Source: Diphasiastrum complanatum (taxonomy: Eukaryota > Streptophyta > Lycopodiopsida > Lycopodiales > Lycopodiaceae). From it: a DNA stretch of 64,000 bases. Positions 34,955 to 46,856 of this stretch are shown here, in pieces (positions within the stretch are counted from its first letter, which is position 1; each line of letters begins with the position of its first letter). A program made the position numbers and the translations under genes. Below the pieces are notes generated by a model. The model had not been told where the DNA came from and searched no databases. It saw nothing but the letters and a program-made list of their open reading frames with translations. The stretch lies in the NCBI GenBank assembly GCA_029204225.1, contig CM055095.1:71713617-71777616 (forward strand), written 5' to 3'.

Positions 34955-36362
34955 CTATAAACTTGCAAGCATAGTCATTCTTTGGTCAGCCATTCGTAAC
35001 TTGTACTTAGGCTTTTCCAATCTTGTTATTCCCCATGCCTTGGCTAAGGACAGGGTGATAATATTCGCGCCAGACCCACTATCGAGAATGCCTTGTACGG
35101 ATGGGTAAGATTTGTAGTGCACAGGTAAGGTGATGTTGTTACCTTTAGCAGCACCAATATGAAGTAAGTTAATGTCTACATTATGAGACACTTCATTGTT
35201 TTCCGGTTGTCTCAACTCATCTTGTATATGAGGCTGCTGGGAGCTTTGCAATATGGAATCCCGCAGAGGTTTGTAAAACTTCACGACCATGTAGAAGGAC
35301 ATAAGGATTTGTGCTTGTAAGAGATCGGAAAGAACCTCTATTCCTCGTTGTGGTTGTCCCTGCGTGGGTAACTGGACAGATGGCAGAGTGGAAATCCTTT
35401 CTTCAGCTCAAACTCATCTCGGAATTCATTGTATTGCCTTTGAGCTTCTACATTTGGGTACGACTATGGAATCATGGAAGTATTGGCACTAGGTTTTGGT
35501 TGTGCTGGGTCCTTATTCTGACCTAAGGCCCTATGTTGTGCTCATGTAACAGCAAGCAACGGCTCTTCAGTTACCCTACGTGCTGGAACAGTCTTTTTTG
35601 TTTGGTTAGGGCAATCTTTATAGCAATGTTTTCTAATACAATCAACACATTCAGTGACATATTGATATCTCAGTCTACATTCACTTTGAAAGTGAGTGGT
35701 TTCTCTACATACGAAGCATCTCTTCTAAAGGGCTGAAGGAAAAATCGCATAAGCATCTTGGTTGGCTTGACTAGTTGCTCCTCCGGATAATATGGATTGT
35801 TCAGATAGGAGGTAGATGCCTCATCTATGTATGTGTTATTAGTACCTTCATCATAAGAAGATTCATAGGAGTGTCATAAGAGAAATTCTGTACCACATTG
35901 GCATGTACATGAGATCGGCTTTGTTGGTTTGGTTTGCTTGGTTGGGCAGATTCTCTTGGACTTGGGAGTGCCAATCTTTGTTGTTGTGTAGGTGATTATT
36001 GTCTTGGCAACTCCTGAAGTTGTACTGGACTCATATAACATGGGTTATATGGAGCTTGTGGTTGTCCTCATGGTGCATATTGTTGTGGCCTAGAATATTG
36101 CATGTTGCATGGGTTGTACCTAGAACTTGATGTGATATGAGTTGTTGTGTCACTATACAATGTTGCGTTTCATACGGTCTGTGTGATGGACACTCATTAC
36201 CGGTATGTGCACCACCTCATTGTGGGCACCAGGTGTTTTCATGCAAATGGATAGTGTTACTAGATGGCAATGCCCTGGCAACTGAATTTGAATTGAATTT
36301 AAGGCTTGTTGAAACTCTTTGTTGAGTTTCTCCATTTGTTGTTGATGTTGTTGATTCATCAA
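34955..36362 (-). pseudogene. Gypsy gag-protease fragment
   Basis: Minus strand from 36362: a Gln-rich, coiled gag portion (MMNQQHQQQMEKLNKEFQQAL), decayed gag, a zinc-knuckle-like CVDCIRKHCYKDC near 35660-35620, then a protease frame 35302-34955 with ILDSGSGANIITLSLAKAWGI, the D-S-G retropepsin site of Gypsy elements. RT is not present; the fragment ends next to the direct-repeat element. Stops and frameshifts between the pieces are numerous. Confidence 0.7.
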
Positions 36363-36371
36363 CTCGAATTA

Positions 36372-36846
36372 TGTGAGAGGAGCGTCAGGCCACCAACGTG
36401 CGAGACACTGAACGACTCACTCACAGAAAAAGAAAATACAAAAGCTTAAGTTCTTCTATCCCCATTTCGTTGCGTCTGTTTGATTAATTGCTACGAAGTC
36501 TGTGATCTGTAGTCAATTATCTAGATTATGCAAATTCCACAAGGCTAAAAAGAATGTGAAAAAACTCTGAATGGTATCAAAGCACGTTCAATAGATAACA
36601 TAATATGGCTACAATGATTTAGACTAGGATTGCAATCAACCTTGATGGCGCTAACTATCAAGTTTGGAAGTTCAAAATCAAATCACTCCTGAAGGGTGAA
36701 GAGATCTGGTCAATGATAGATCTCAAAGAAGAACAGCCTCCAGAGGGAGATCCAAGGAGAGCTGAATGGATCAAAAAAGATGAACGTGCAATGGCAATCA
36801 TCGTTTCATCTATAAATGAAGAAATCCTCATACAGATTGGAGATTG
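36372..36846 (+). pseudogene. Family-2 Copia 5' end: LTR tail, primer site, gag start
   Basis: The first 200 bp match the U5 part of the family-2 LTR (GAGCGTCAGGCC.CCAACG, GCGAGACACT). TGGTATCAAAGC at 36573-36584 is a Met primer site with one change. ATG 36605 starts gag and, as in the 17.7-kb copy, codon 6 is TAG (36620). After it the frame is clean (DGANYQVWKFKIKSLLKGEE.. ERAMAIIVSSINEEILIQI) until about 36845, where a tandem repeat replaces the rest of gag. Confidence 0.8.
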
Positions 36847-36849
36847 GGG

Positions 36850-37105
36850 GAGCAGCGACATCTTCGAATTTACCGACATGTCTGACGTCTTCAAGTTATC
36901 CGACGTCCATGTCATCGACTTCTCCGAAGTCATCAACATCTTCGATGTCTCCAACATATCCGACGTTTGCGTCCTCGACTTCCACATCATCGACTTGTCC
37001 GAAGTCATCAACATTTCCGACGCCTTCAACTTGTTCGATGTCCAAGTGATCGACTTCCATGTCATCGACTTCCACATCATCGACTTGTCCGATGTGGTGG
37101 CCTAG
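36850..37105 (+). repeat. Degenerate tandem repeat (ATCGACTTC/TCCGA-type) fused in frame to Copia gag
   Basis: The core ATCGACTT and TCCGACGT/TCCGAAGT phrases recur every 9-15 bp, with a higher-order period of about 75-90 bp (ATCGACTT.TCCGAAGTCAT at 36914 and 36989, and a related unit at 37079). The gag frame continues through it as an Asp/Ile/Phe/Ser/Val-rich repeat to the TAG at 37103. At least three other frames are open too, which is typical of short-unit expansion rather than selection for protein. Confidence 0.75.
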
Positions 37106-38149
37106 TCGTTATAGATTTCCACAAAATCAATGAATTAAGTAGTATAAAAGGTTTGATCATTCCCCAAGCGAGAGAATAATCTCATCTTTTGCATGGTAAT
37201 TGTATATAAGATGGGATGTGTAATATTCACAATGAATACTACAGCAACATATCTGGTTATCCGAAGATATTTGGGTAAATTGGCATCCAGGAACACCAAT
37301 GGTGAAATGATTTGGTCAAGGTCTGTGATTATAAAGATTACTTTATCTTTCAGGATCTTTGGATAACAGTAAGCAATCAGATCAGACAGCAACTAGCAAA
37401 TAGATTCAACAAATAGAATCGAATTGGCTAAAGATTTCTCTTAATCATATAGTGAATTAGTTCTTATCGTAGGAAGCAAACAGGAGCAACAAACAAGTTC
37501 ATTATCTGAACACATAGCTCATTCAAAATTGAAAGAAGTTCTACTTAAGGTTATGCTTAACAGCTTTGGCTAATTCCCTGCACACATTAGTCAGAATTGT
37601 TGCTCGCTGGTGATGCCTGAAAATCCACGTTAGAGTGATTGAAATTCAGTAAAACATGAGAAATATGTGTGACGCAGATAGAGCAGTATCACAAACAGCT
37701 ATAGATCATACATAGTGTATTCACTCAATTGATAAGAAGTAATGTTGTAAAAGATGGCAAAGGGAAAGAATGCTCAAGCTTATAGAAACTGGCTCTTCTC
37801 TCTCTTTGTTGATACTCAGATCCGTGCAAATGCGTAAGTAAAATAGCACAAAGTGTCGACCTTATAGGAACGATCACCAGCCTCAATGTTGTTTACCAAC
37901 CGTTAAGATGTCGGTTGGGATCTGCTACTGCGTCTCTATAGAATGTCACACAAAACGTCGAGAGTTCTAATCTAAATATGAATTTACAAACTGCAAATAT
38001 GTCTTTACATGAATTTAGGCACTATAGTATATTTACATGTATAAAAACTGAAATTTTTTACAATATAAACAATAATTTTGGATAATGTGGGATCATGAGG
38101 ATCCACATATCCCCTTCCTCAGCTGTGCAGCAGCTCGCAAACAATTTAC
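37106..38149. other. Gene-free interval
   Basis: No coding motif recognised. TATAAAAG at about 37141 and GTATATAAGATGGG at 37201 are TATA-like, and the layout could be an unrecognised LTR. Confidence 0.35.
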
Positions 38150-38560
38150 TTACATTCTTCTCTGTTGTGGCTTTCTATGGAAAATAGCCTTCGCTTGGGC
38201 TTCATTTTCTTCATTGACTTGCTCTAAGGTCATCTCTTTTGTAGCAAGGTAATAATTATTCTTCTGGTTGTAGTCTTCCTGGAATGATAGACTCGGATAA
38301 CTTCCCAATCCTTGATATTCCAATGGTGCAAGGGGGTTATCGGTCAATCTATTATTCTCAAGGTCAGTGTACCAACTATCCTCGAACAAGATTTCAGAAA
38401 TCTCAATAGAAGGGACAGTTAGTGAGAGGGCTGCATATGTATATTCTGGGAATTCCTTTAATGTACAATTGTTGAATGGACAAAAGGGGATATGAAATAA
38501 GAGAACCAATATTGACATGATTGTAAGTATGGTATGGTCTGGTTATTGGATTAGTGGAGC
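38150..38560 (-). CDS. Hypothetical ORF, 122 residues or more, unrecognised
   Basis: Minus-strand frame ending at 38150, rich in Glu/Gln/Asn toward the C-terminus (EMTLEQVNEENEAQAKAIFHRKPQQRR), with a LPLAPLEY..PSLSFQED-like middle. It lies 0.5 kb downstream of Gypsy integrase on the same strand, so it may be a 3' accessory ORF of that element or random. A second frame (38708-38403) overlaps it and could be the same ORF shifted. Confidence 0.25.
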
Positions 38561-38639
38561 AACGTATATTATTTGTTTTAACTTCCTCCAAATAATGAGA
38601 ATAGTTAGCTTCCCAATCTGTGTAGATTTCGCACATATC

Positions 38640-39025
38640 AGCAAATTTCTCGAAGGTCAAAGATGGAACGAAGGAAAATCCCAAAAAATGCGAAGGTTGA
38701 AGTGTCACAATTTCTGTGTTCCCAAAAATGGTGGATTTTACTTAACATACCATATTCCAATATGGTGTCGGCTATTTCGCAAAAATAAAGTGACAACGAT
38801 GAAGCGAAGATGTCGGCATTTTTGCAAAAAATGTAGCAAAAATGGAAATGTAGTAAAAGTGTTGGCTTGTTCGCACATTTTGCGAAGGCAATGGACTGAC
38901 AACAAAGTGTCGGTTGGATGAAATGTAAATAGTGTCGCAAATTTCGTTACAACACATATGGGCAAAGAATGCGAAGGTGCAAGTGTCGCAAATTTTGCAA
39001 ATTTCAGTAAAAATGATTGGACCAA
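38640..39025. repeat. Degenerate minisatellite-like tract (GTGTCGCAAATTT / GCGAAGG motifs)
   Basis: Short phrases recur irregularly: TGCGAAGG (about 38690, 38882, 38968), GTGTCGCAAATTT (38932, 38982), GTGTCGG (38767, 38908), TTTTTGCAAAAA (38818) and TTGCAAATTTC (38994). The tract is open in several minus-strand frames for this reason. Confidence 0.5.
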
Positions 39026-39049
39026 AGATGACGGTCTTTAGAAACTGGA

Positions 39050-39590
39050 TAAAATGTGAATAGTATAGGAAATTAGTCATAGCAGCGCTTATTCGAGTGT
39101 CAAGTAAATGTCCTTCAAGATCGGCTAACTGAAGTGATCCATTGTTAAATACTTCTATGACTTCCATCCATCTGGTATGTGATTTCCTAGGAAACAACAT
39201 GTGTTTGTTATCATACAGAAGCACGTAGTCCCCTTGTTTGAGTTTTATTTTTTTAATAGATTGGTCAAAATTTTCTTTTCTTTTATTCTAAACTCGTTCA
39301 ATCTCGATTAATGAAAGACGACGATCCTCCTCCAGTTGCGTCAACGATATCATCCGCTCCCTGAGACTATCGTGTTCATCCATTCACTCTTCATTACCAA
39401 CGCGAAACGTCAGAACTTCGAATTCTATTGGTAGTATGGGATGCATTCCATACACAAGATAGTATGGAGTCTGCCTAGTTGTAATCTTTTTGGCAGTTCT
39501 GTAGGCCCATAAGACAGATGGTAACTTTTGATCCCAATCAGAAGAATGCGTTGGGCCGAGATGTTATCACACTTGATCATTGGTGATCAT
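39050..39590 (-). pseudogene. Gypsy integrase C-terminal fragment
   Basis: Minus-strand pieces resemble the post-core integrase region: a YGMEAVLPIEFE-like stretch near 39440, an ERVQNKRKENFDQ-like helix near 39290, and GDYVLLYDNKHMLFPRKSHTRWME..VFNNGSLQLADLEG near 39230-39090. The three lie in different frames. It abuts the minus-strand Copia at about 39590. Confidence 0.65.
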
Positions 39591-42500
39591 CTTCCTTGAT
39601 GCACTTTAGCTCCATTGATAACCTCTTGATCCAAAGCACCTCTTTGGTAGTTGTAGTGAGTGCTTTGTACTCGGCCTCACATGAAGAGAGAGATATAGTA
39701 TCTTGCTTTTTGGAAAGCCAAGATATTAGATTACCTCCAAGAAAGATAGTGTATGCACTAATAGACTTTCGACCATCTTATCAATTGCAAAGTCCAAATC
39801 CGAGTAGCCAATAATGAATAGATCTTCACTTTTATGAAGTAGACCATAATCACAAGATGAAGATACATATCTTAGAATCCTCTTGGCCATCTTTTAATGA
39901 TGGATCTTAGGATCTTGGATAAATTGACTCTATTTGTGCACACAAAAGCTTAAATCGGGCCTAGTAATGGTAAGCCAAATCAAGGAGCCTAAAAAGTGTG
40001 ATGTCCTCGAAGGATCTTTCATCACCTTTATTAGGATCTTTTACAATTTGCTCCATTGGAGTATCTATGCTCTTAGAATTTTCCATATGGAATTTTTTCA
40101 ACATAGAGTGAGCATATCTAGATTGGCATATAAAGACATGATCTTTATAAAAATCAATTTCTAGGCCTAGGATGTCATGTATTTCTCCTAGATCTTGCAT
40201 TTTAAACTCACATCCAAGTGCTAGCTTAGTTCATCAACTAGCTTGATACAACTTCCACAAAGAATAATGTCATCAACATAAATTAGAAGAATGACAATAT
40301 TACTATCAACAAACTTTAGATACATGGAAAGATCACAGTCACTAAGAGTAAATCCTAGTGAGATAAGAAAAGAATTAAGTCTTGAATACCATGATCTTGG
40401 TGCTTGCTTGAGTCCATAAAGACTTTTGAAGAGCAAGCACACTTTGGACTCATCCTTGATGAATCCTTGAGGTTGTTCCATATAGATCTCCTCCTCAAGA
40501 TAACGATTTAGAAAAGCATTGGATACATCTAATTGGAACACCTTCCACTTAAAGAAACAAGCAAGAGAAATAAGAATTTTAATTGTCACCATCTTTGCAA
40601 CGGGTGCAAAGGTCTCCTCATAATCAAGGCCATGGATTTGAGGAAATCATTTGGCACATAATCTTGCTTTATACTTGTTGATGGTGCCATCATGATTGTA
40701 CTTGATCCAAAATACCCACTTGCAACCAATCACATGCTTGTTGGATGGAGGATCCACAAGCTCCCAAGTATTGTTGGTGATCAATGCATCATACTCTTGC
40801 TTCATGACATCATACCACTCCTTGGTATTGAGTGCCTCTTGTACATTCTTTGGCTCTTCATGAGAGACATAAAAAACATAATTAGTGGAATCAAGATCCA
40901 CTTGTTTGCCTTTGTCAACATATGAGAGCCTCTTAGGCTCGGATCTATCTCTCATGGATCTTCTTGGTGAGAAAATCCGAGGAGAGACTTCTTCAATTCT
41001 CGACCCCATCACATCATAATTGTCTTCAAAATCAATACTAGGTGATGCATTTATAGACTTCTCGATCTCGGCCCCTTCAAAAGATGAATGTTGATCTTCA
41101 AGAAAGACAACATCTCTACTTTCACTAACTTGAGAAGTAGAAAGTACAAAGACTCTATAGGCCTTTTTGGTGGATGAGTATCCAACCATAATCCCTTTGC
41201 ATGCATTAGGATCTTCCTTCTTCCTTGTTTCCAAGGTAATATGAGCAAAGCATATGCATCCAGAAACTCTAAGGTGACCAACCTTAGGCTTCTTCAAATA
41301 TAAGATTTCATATGGTGACTTTCCTCCAACAGCTATATGTGGGAGCCTATTGCAAAGATAATTTGCACAATTAATGGCTTCTCCCCAAAAATCATTGGGC
41401 AAGGATGTCTCAATTCTCATAGATTTTGCACATTCACATAGAGATCTATTCTTTCTCTCGGCCACTCCATTTTGAGGTGGAGAATAGGCAAAAGAGAACT
41501 CTCTTTTGATGCCTTCAAGCTCACAAAAATCATGAAATTTATTGGAGATATATTCACCACCTTGATCACATCTAAGAGCTTTAATCTTGAATGAGAATTG
41601 CTTCTCTACACAAGCTTTGAAAATAAGGACATGATCAAACGCCATAGATTTAGAAGCAAGAAGATATATCCAAGTGAATCTTGTGAAATCATCAATGAAA
41701 GTAACAAAACAAGTGGCTCCTCCCTTGCTTATAGTTGATGAGAAATGCACATCCGAGTGGTTAACTCCAAAGGATGCTTGATTTTGATAGAAGATCTTGT
41801 AAATGGCTTTTTGTGAGATTTAGCAATAGCACAAGCCTCACAAGGCTTGATCTTCTTGGAGAATGACTTTGGCAAGCCAATAGCTTTGGCCTCTTTGATC
41901 ATAGAGAGCATGGATTTGTAGTTGGGATGTCCCAACCTCCTATGCCATAATTCCTCCATAGAGAGCTTGTCTACAACAGCAACATTACAAGCATTCACAT
42001 ACTCATTTGGATCTAGTTTATAGATGCCTCCAAATCTAAATCCTAATGTAAGTATCTCATCATTCTTCTTGATAGTCGAAGTATCAACATTGAATTTTAC
42101 ATCAAGGCCATTATCAAGTAATTGGCCAACACTAATGAGATTCTTAGTAAGCTTAGGTACATAAAGAATTTTAGAGAGAGAAAGCTTATCCTTGGCAAAG
42201 AGAGCTTTGCCATCATTATGAGTGAGAGAAAGCTTGTCCATCCTCAAGAGCTTTGTACTCTTGTCTTGATTCTTCAGAAATTAGCACACTTTGGAGAGCC
42301 TCCAAACTTGGTAGCTCCTCCTTAATGGCATAGGATTGGACAAGGTTATCAAATTCACTTCTCAAGCCATTGAGAATGACTTGAACTAGCTCATTTTGAT
42401 TGATGGAATCACCAATGCAAGCAAGCTCCCTATGAATATCTCTTACTCTCAAAACATAACTAGATGCACTCTCATCACTCTTTTGGCTACTTTGAAAGAT

Positions 42501-42852
42501 TTGATTCCTAAGAGTGAGAAGCCTAGAGGTGTTCTTAGCCTCATAGATAGTCTTGAGACAATCCCAAGCTTCTTTGGCTGTTGTACAAGTACCTATCTCC
42601 CAATTGGAGAGCCATCCGAGCTCTCTTTTTGTATTTTTGAACCTCTTGAAGAACTTGTGGTTCTTCTTCAAGGCCAAGAACTATGTACATCATGTCTTGA
42701 AGGATCAAGATGGACTCCATCCTCATCTTCCAAATTGAATAGTTTGAAGTGGACAATCTTTCACTTGGTTCCAACAAGGATGAACCCATTGAAGACATTT
42801 GAAGTGAAGAAAACTCAAATGATGAACAATAAATGTTGCTACACACTCTCAA
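39591..42852 (-). pseudogene. Copia retrotransposon, internal region (gag to RNase H), decayed
   Basis: Minus-strand order: gag from about 42795 (MSSMGSSLLEPSERLSTSNYSIW; EAWDCLKTIYE; VILNGLRSEFDNL) to about 42216; GAG-pre-integrase (LWHRRLGHPNYKSMLSMI, near 41960); integrase core in a 367-codon frame 41750-40647 (FIDDFTRF, RCDQGGEYISNKF, GVAERKNRS) running through the linker into RT (VIGCKWVFWIKYNHDGTINKYKARL); RT continues 40592-40221 (FQLDVSNAFLNRYLEEEIYMEQPQGF, YVDDIIL) and 40200-39961; and RNase H near 39720-39600 (SLSSCEAEYKAL-like). The zinc knuckle and protease active site were lost between 42247 and 42216, and a SDNGGE to CDQGGE change is present. LTRs were not found. It resembles the 52.9-59.0 kb element in sequence style. 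Confidence 0.85.
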
Positions 42853-43423
42853 TAGGATCCAATAATGGAGTACTATCTCCTCCTATGAAAGATTTTGCAA
42901 CAAATTGTGAGATGATTCTCACTAGCTATCTCAATCTCTCCAAAACTAGATCTCCTTCACATCAAATGATGGTATGGGAAAAGTTAGGATCAAACACTCT
43001 TAGCACATGTGAAATACACTAAGAAACCAAATTTGACTCAAATACAATGATATTGCATGAAACAAAATGGCTAAGATCTCAAAACAGTGCCTAGATCACA
43101 TGTAGATGAGATTGGTAAGCATTCAACTGTGATTTTGGATCAAACTAGCAATCTCTTGACCAAACCAAATGTGTCCACCCAGGTCTAGGTGCCCTACCTA
43201 ACCCTCTTCAAAAGCTTATAACTTTTGATTAGCACAACCAAATGGAATGAAACTGATTGCATCAAAAACTAGACAAAAATAGCTTCAAAACAAGCTATCA
43301 GGCAAGATAAATGGATCAAGCATGAGAGAGAACTCCCAAACTGAAGGGGATGTTCAACATCTTACACCTAGATGTTTGATATAAAAAACATAAGACCCCT
43401 ATATCTAACATAGATAATCTTTT
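42853..43423. other. No gene seen
   Basis: Probable leader or LTR residue upstream of the minus-strand Copia; no primer site could be identified. Confidence 0.3.
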
Positions 43424-45260
43424 TCAATTCTTCACATCTACATATACATGGAACTTTTTAGCCCAATTTGGAGGTCTAACTCCAGTGGCTTCTGCTAATG
43501 ACTGTTTCAATTGATCAAAAGCTTGCTGATGGTCCTGTGACCATTGGTACTCAGCAGACTTTTTTAATAAACTTATTAAAGGAGTCACTACTATGGCATA
43601 ATCCTTAATTATCCTACGATAATATCCTATGTGTCCTAAAAAACCTCTAAGCTCTCGTAGATTAGTTGGTTCTAGTAATTCTAAGATCATTTTTACTTTT
43701 CGATGTCGGCTTGTATGCCGTCCTTCAAAATTTTATGTCCTAACAGGATGCCTTCCCTCATCCTGAAATAACACTTGGCTGGATGCAACTTAAGAGATGT
43801 CTCTTGACATCTTCTCAATGTCTTCTCTAATGCATCTAAATGGCCTTAGTTGATGAATAGACACAAAAGTCAGCCATGAAAATTTCTAAAAACTTCCTTT
43901 AAATTTTTTGAAAAATGTTCGTCATCATACGTTGGAATGTGGCAGGAGCATCACAAAGACAAAAGGGCATTCGCGTATACGCGTACGTCCCCCAATCAAT
44001 GGTAAAAGTGGTCTTGGATCTATCTTCCTCTTTGATAAAAACTTGGTTATAACCTGAGAATCCATCTAAAAAGTTATAAGGTTCATGACCAGCTACCTGG
44101 TCAAGAATAGTATCTATATATGGCAGAGGATCATAATCCTTTGCTATAGCAGCATTTAGTTTTCTAAAATTTTGGCAAACTCTAATCTTGCCCGTCTTCT
44201 TCTTAGGTACTGTAACTATTGGTGACACCCACTCACTGCTTAGAACAGGATATATAATACCCGCTCTAAGACATCTATCTAATTCGTCTTTAACTAATAA
44301 GGAATACTTTGGATTCAATCTATATTGGCGCTGCCTAACAAGTATTGTTCCCTGAATAAGATCTATTCTATGTTTGCCCCATTTAATTGGTATTCCTATT
44401 AAATCGTCCATCGACCAAGAAAATATGTTTTGGTATTTCTGAAGAAGTAATATATACTCTTCACGTTCCTGGTCCAATTGGTGTTTATATAAATTCAAAA
44501 TTTTACCTTTATTAATTTCTATTTCTACGTAATATGTTTCATCTACTATTTTTTCGGTCAGGCTTGCTCTGGTTCCACCCTGAACTTCCAGGATTAAGTT
44601 TAAGTGAATATAATTGATCCTCATACATTAGATTTCATGATGGATTTGTAATTACATTTGTAAACGGTTTCTAATTGGCGATGGATCTCTAGGTATCTCA
44701 CTACTTATAACTGGATCTGAGAATGTTACTTTCTTAACTTTTCTAGTTTCTTCGTCTAAAAGCTTTTTAGCTTCTGAACTAATATCAACATCATAATATT
44801 TTTCAGTAGGCCTATCAAGGTCTAATTCTTTACTATTAGAAATTTTTACTGGCTGTTCTGTGACTTTCACTTTTTCTGTCGCATTTTTCGTAGATTTTGT
44901 CTTAGTTTTCTTCTTATCCTTAAGAGTTGAAGAATCTTTACTACTTCTAGTAGTTACTTTATTTATCTCCATATCTAAATCTGGCATTGATGGTCTTGAT
45001 CTAATGATTCAGACTCTACTTTTATCCTCTGAACTATCATGTCAGTGTTAGTTTTAGATGGTCAAAGGTCATCTTCTCTAGGCAAGTTTACAGACCTTGG
45101 TTTGAACCACGGTTGTTGTGGCTGAGGACATTCAGCAGTGACGCCCTTCGCCTTTACAGTTAGCACAGACCGGCACATAGTCTACTGACCTCCTGGGTTC
45201 AGGACAATCAGGCGAATAGTGACCCGGGGCTCCGCGATTGTAGCACGAACCCCTCACTCT
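43424..45260 (-). pseudogene. Gypsy gag zinc finger, protease linker, RT and start of RNase H
   Basis: Minus strand: two degraded zinc knuckles (CYNRGAPGHYSPDC and CANCKGEGRHC, 45250-45130), a Lys/Asp-rich linker 44987-44652, RT 44624-43899 (LRAGIIYPVLSSEWVSPIVTVPKK, IRVCQNFRKLNAA, FLDGFSGYNQVFI, TFTIDWGTYAYTRMPFCLCDAPATFQR) and the RNase H start 43690-43424 (LRELRGFLGHIGYYRRII, then LIS..KK and a YVDV-like position). The RT style (DGFSGYNQ, MPFCLCDAPATFQR) fits the Athila/Tat side of Ty3/Gypsy. The YxDD box is lost in the gap 43898-43691. Gag upstream is replaced by an inserted Copia fragment. Confidence 0.8.
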
Positions 45261-45439
45261 GGGTGGTGGAGTGGAATCTCTTGTCTCCCCTCTACGCAAA
45301 ATAATGTACTGATGACCAATACGCTGTTTCAGTATAATGTTCTTTTGGTTAATGGGAGTTGTAGTATAAGCTTCCTCCTTATGATTATTAATCGGACAGA
45401 GGAATAATTCCTCTTCTAAATAGTTAGTCTGTAAATTGG

Positions 45440-46750
45440 GACAGTTGATCTTAGAATGACTACGAGAGCAGTGATACTAGGCGACGGGACCTGACATGAT
45501 GTCGAAGGCATCGGGTCCCTGCACCTACGTACAATGTCGGGAAGGGAAGAGCTACCAAGAGCACTCTATGTACCCACACTGAGAAGAGACCTGCTCTCTA
45601 TATCAAAGATGGCAGATCTCGGAATTTGAGTCCTATTTGACGACAATGTGTGTCGAATGATCGAGCAAAATCAAGCAAGCATCTGACTGTCGAGTCCAGA
45701 CAAAGTAACATGTATCAAGCTAAAATCATTAGCAACTATGATAGCATTTTGAATGCATCAGAAAATGAAGATCATTTCTAGCACAGAAGAACATATCATC
45801 TGAACATGAGAAGTTTGCATGACATGAGTAGGAAGGAGATTGTCTCGGGTCTGAAAATAACCAGACCAGACACCGACTTCTGTGAAGCCTGTCAGAAAGG
45901 CAAGCAGCATCGAAGTCCATTTGTACATGAAGGAAGAAGCGCCAAGGAAGTCCTTGAGCTTGTCCACTCAGATGTCCGTGGACCAATGAAACTCGACTCA
46001 CTCTCAAGATCGAGATACTTCCTAACGTTCATCGATGACTATAGCCGGATGACAACAATCTACTACCTAAAGAAAAAATCAGAAGTGTTCGACTCTTTCA
46101 AGAAGTTCATGGCATTCGCAGAGAGACACACTTCCAAGAAAGTGCAGACTATCAGATCCAACAATGGAGATGAGTACATGAGCAAGGAGTTCTCAAAACT
46201 TCTGCCAAGAACAAGGAATTGAGCATCAATTTACTCTTGCTTACACACCACAATACAATGGTGTAGCAGAAAGAAGAAACAGGATGCTTGTTGAAGGAGC
46301 CAGATGCATGATGGCACAAGCTCAGTTGTCGAGTCAGTTTTGGGCTGAGGCAATTGTTGCAGCTGTGCACCTACAAAACAGATCGACAACAACAACCCTG
46401 GAAAACAAAACACCGCATGAAATGTGGATAGGTAAAAAGCCTGATCTGTCATATGTACTTGTGTTTAGATGTGCAACATACATGCACATTTCAAAAGAAA
46501 AGAGAAGCAAGCTCGACGAAAAGTCCGTGCAGACGGTCATGGTCAGATACTCGAACGAATCACAAATCTACAGACTCTACAACCCAATCTCAAAGAAGGT
46601 GGTAACGAGCAGAGATGTGAAGTTCGATGAATCCACATTTCCTACATTAAAGGAAGCCAAAGGCCATGAAATCTTTACACTACTGCGAAATTGAAGAGGG
46701 TCGCGGCCAAACATCGACAAAGAATGTCGAGCCACAAACTCCAACAAGCT
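45440..46750 (+). pseudogene. Family-2 Copia fragment: protease end, GAG-pre-integrase and integrase
   Basis: Starts within the segment homologous to 18715 (AGCAGTGAT.CTAGG.GA.GGGA), then ELPRALYVPTLRRDLLS, GAG-pre-integrase near 45790-45905 (FCEACQKGKQHRSPF), integrase core (DVRGPMKLDSLSRSRYFLTFIDDYSRMTTIYY; RSNNGDEYMSKEF, where SDNGGE is expected) to 46222, a one-base break, then GVAERRNRMLVEGARCMM and the integrase arm to 46694. It ends abruptly in a Gypsy leader. No LTR is attached, so it is a fragment or a truncated insertion inside the Gypsy element. Confidence 0.8.
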
Positions 46751-46839
46751 CATTTCCTCGGGATCTTAGATGTTTCATAATTCTCAACTGTCACCATAAC
46801 TTCATCCAAATAATCATCGAAATCCAACAAATTAGCAAT

Positions 46840-46856
46840 CCCCAACAACGACGCCA
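46840..46856 (-). other. Asp-tRNA-type primer binding site of a Gypsy element
   Basis: Minus strand TGGCGTCGTTGTTGGGG, preceded by TTTT, corresponds to the TTTTTGGCGCCGTTGCCGGGG hallmark of Athila/Tat elements with two C-to-T changes. The 5' LTR should lie just above (46857 to perhaps 47500), and TATACT/TATAAAA motifs occur there, but I could not find its outer end. Confidence 0.6.

Noticed and set aside
36658-37080. 140-residue minus-strand ORF opposite the gag-repeat fusion
   Set aside because: Produced by the short tandem repeat, which is open in several frames.
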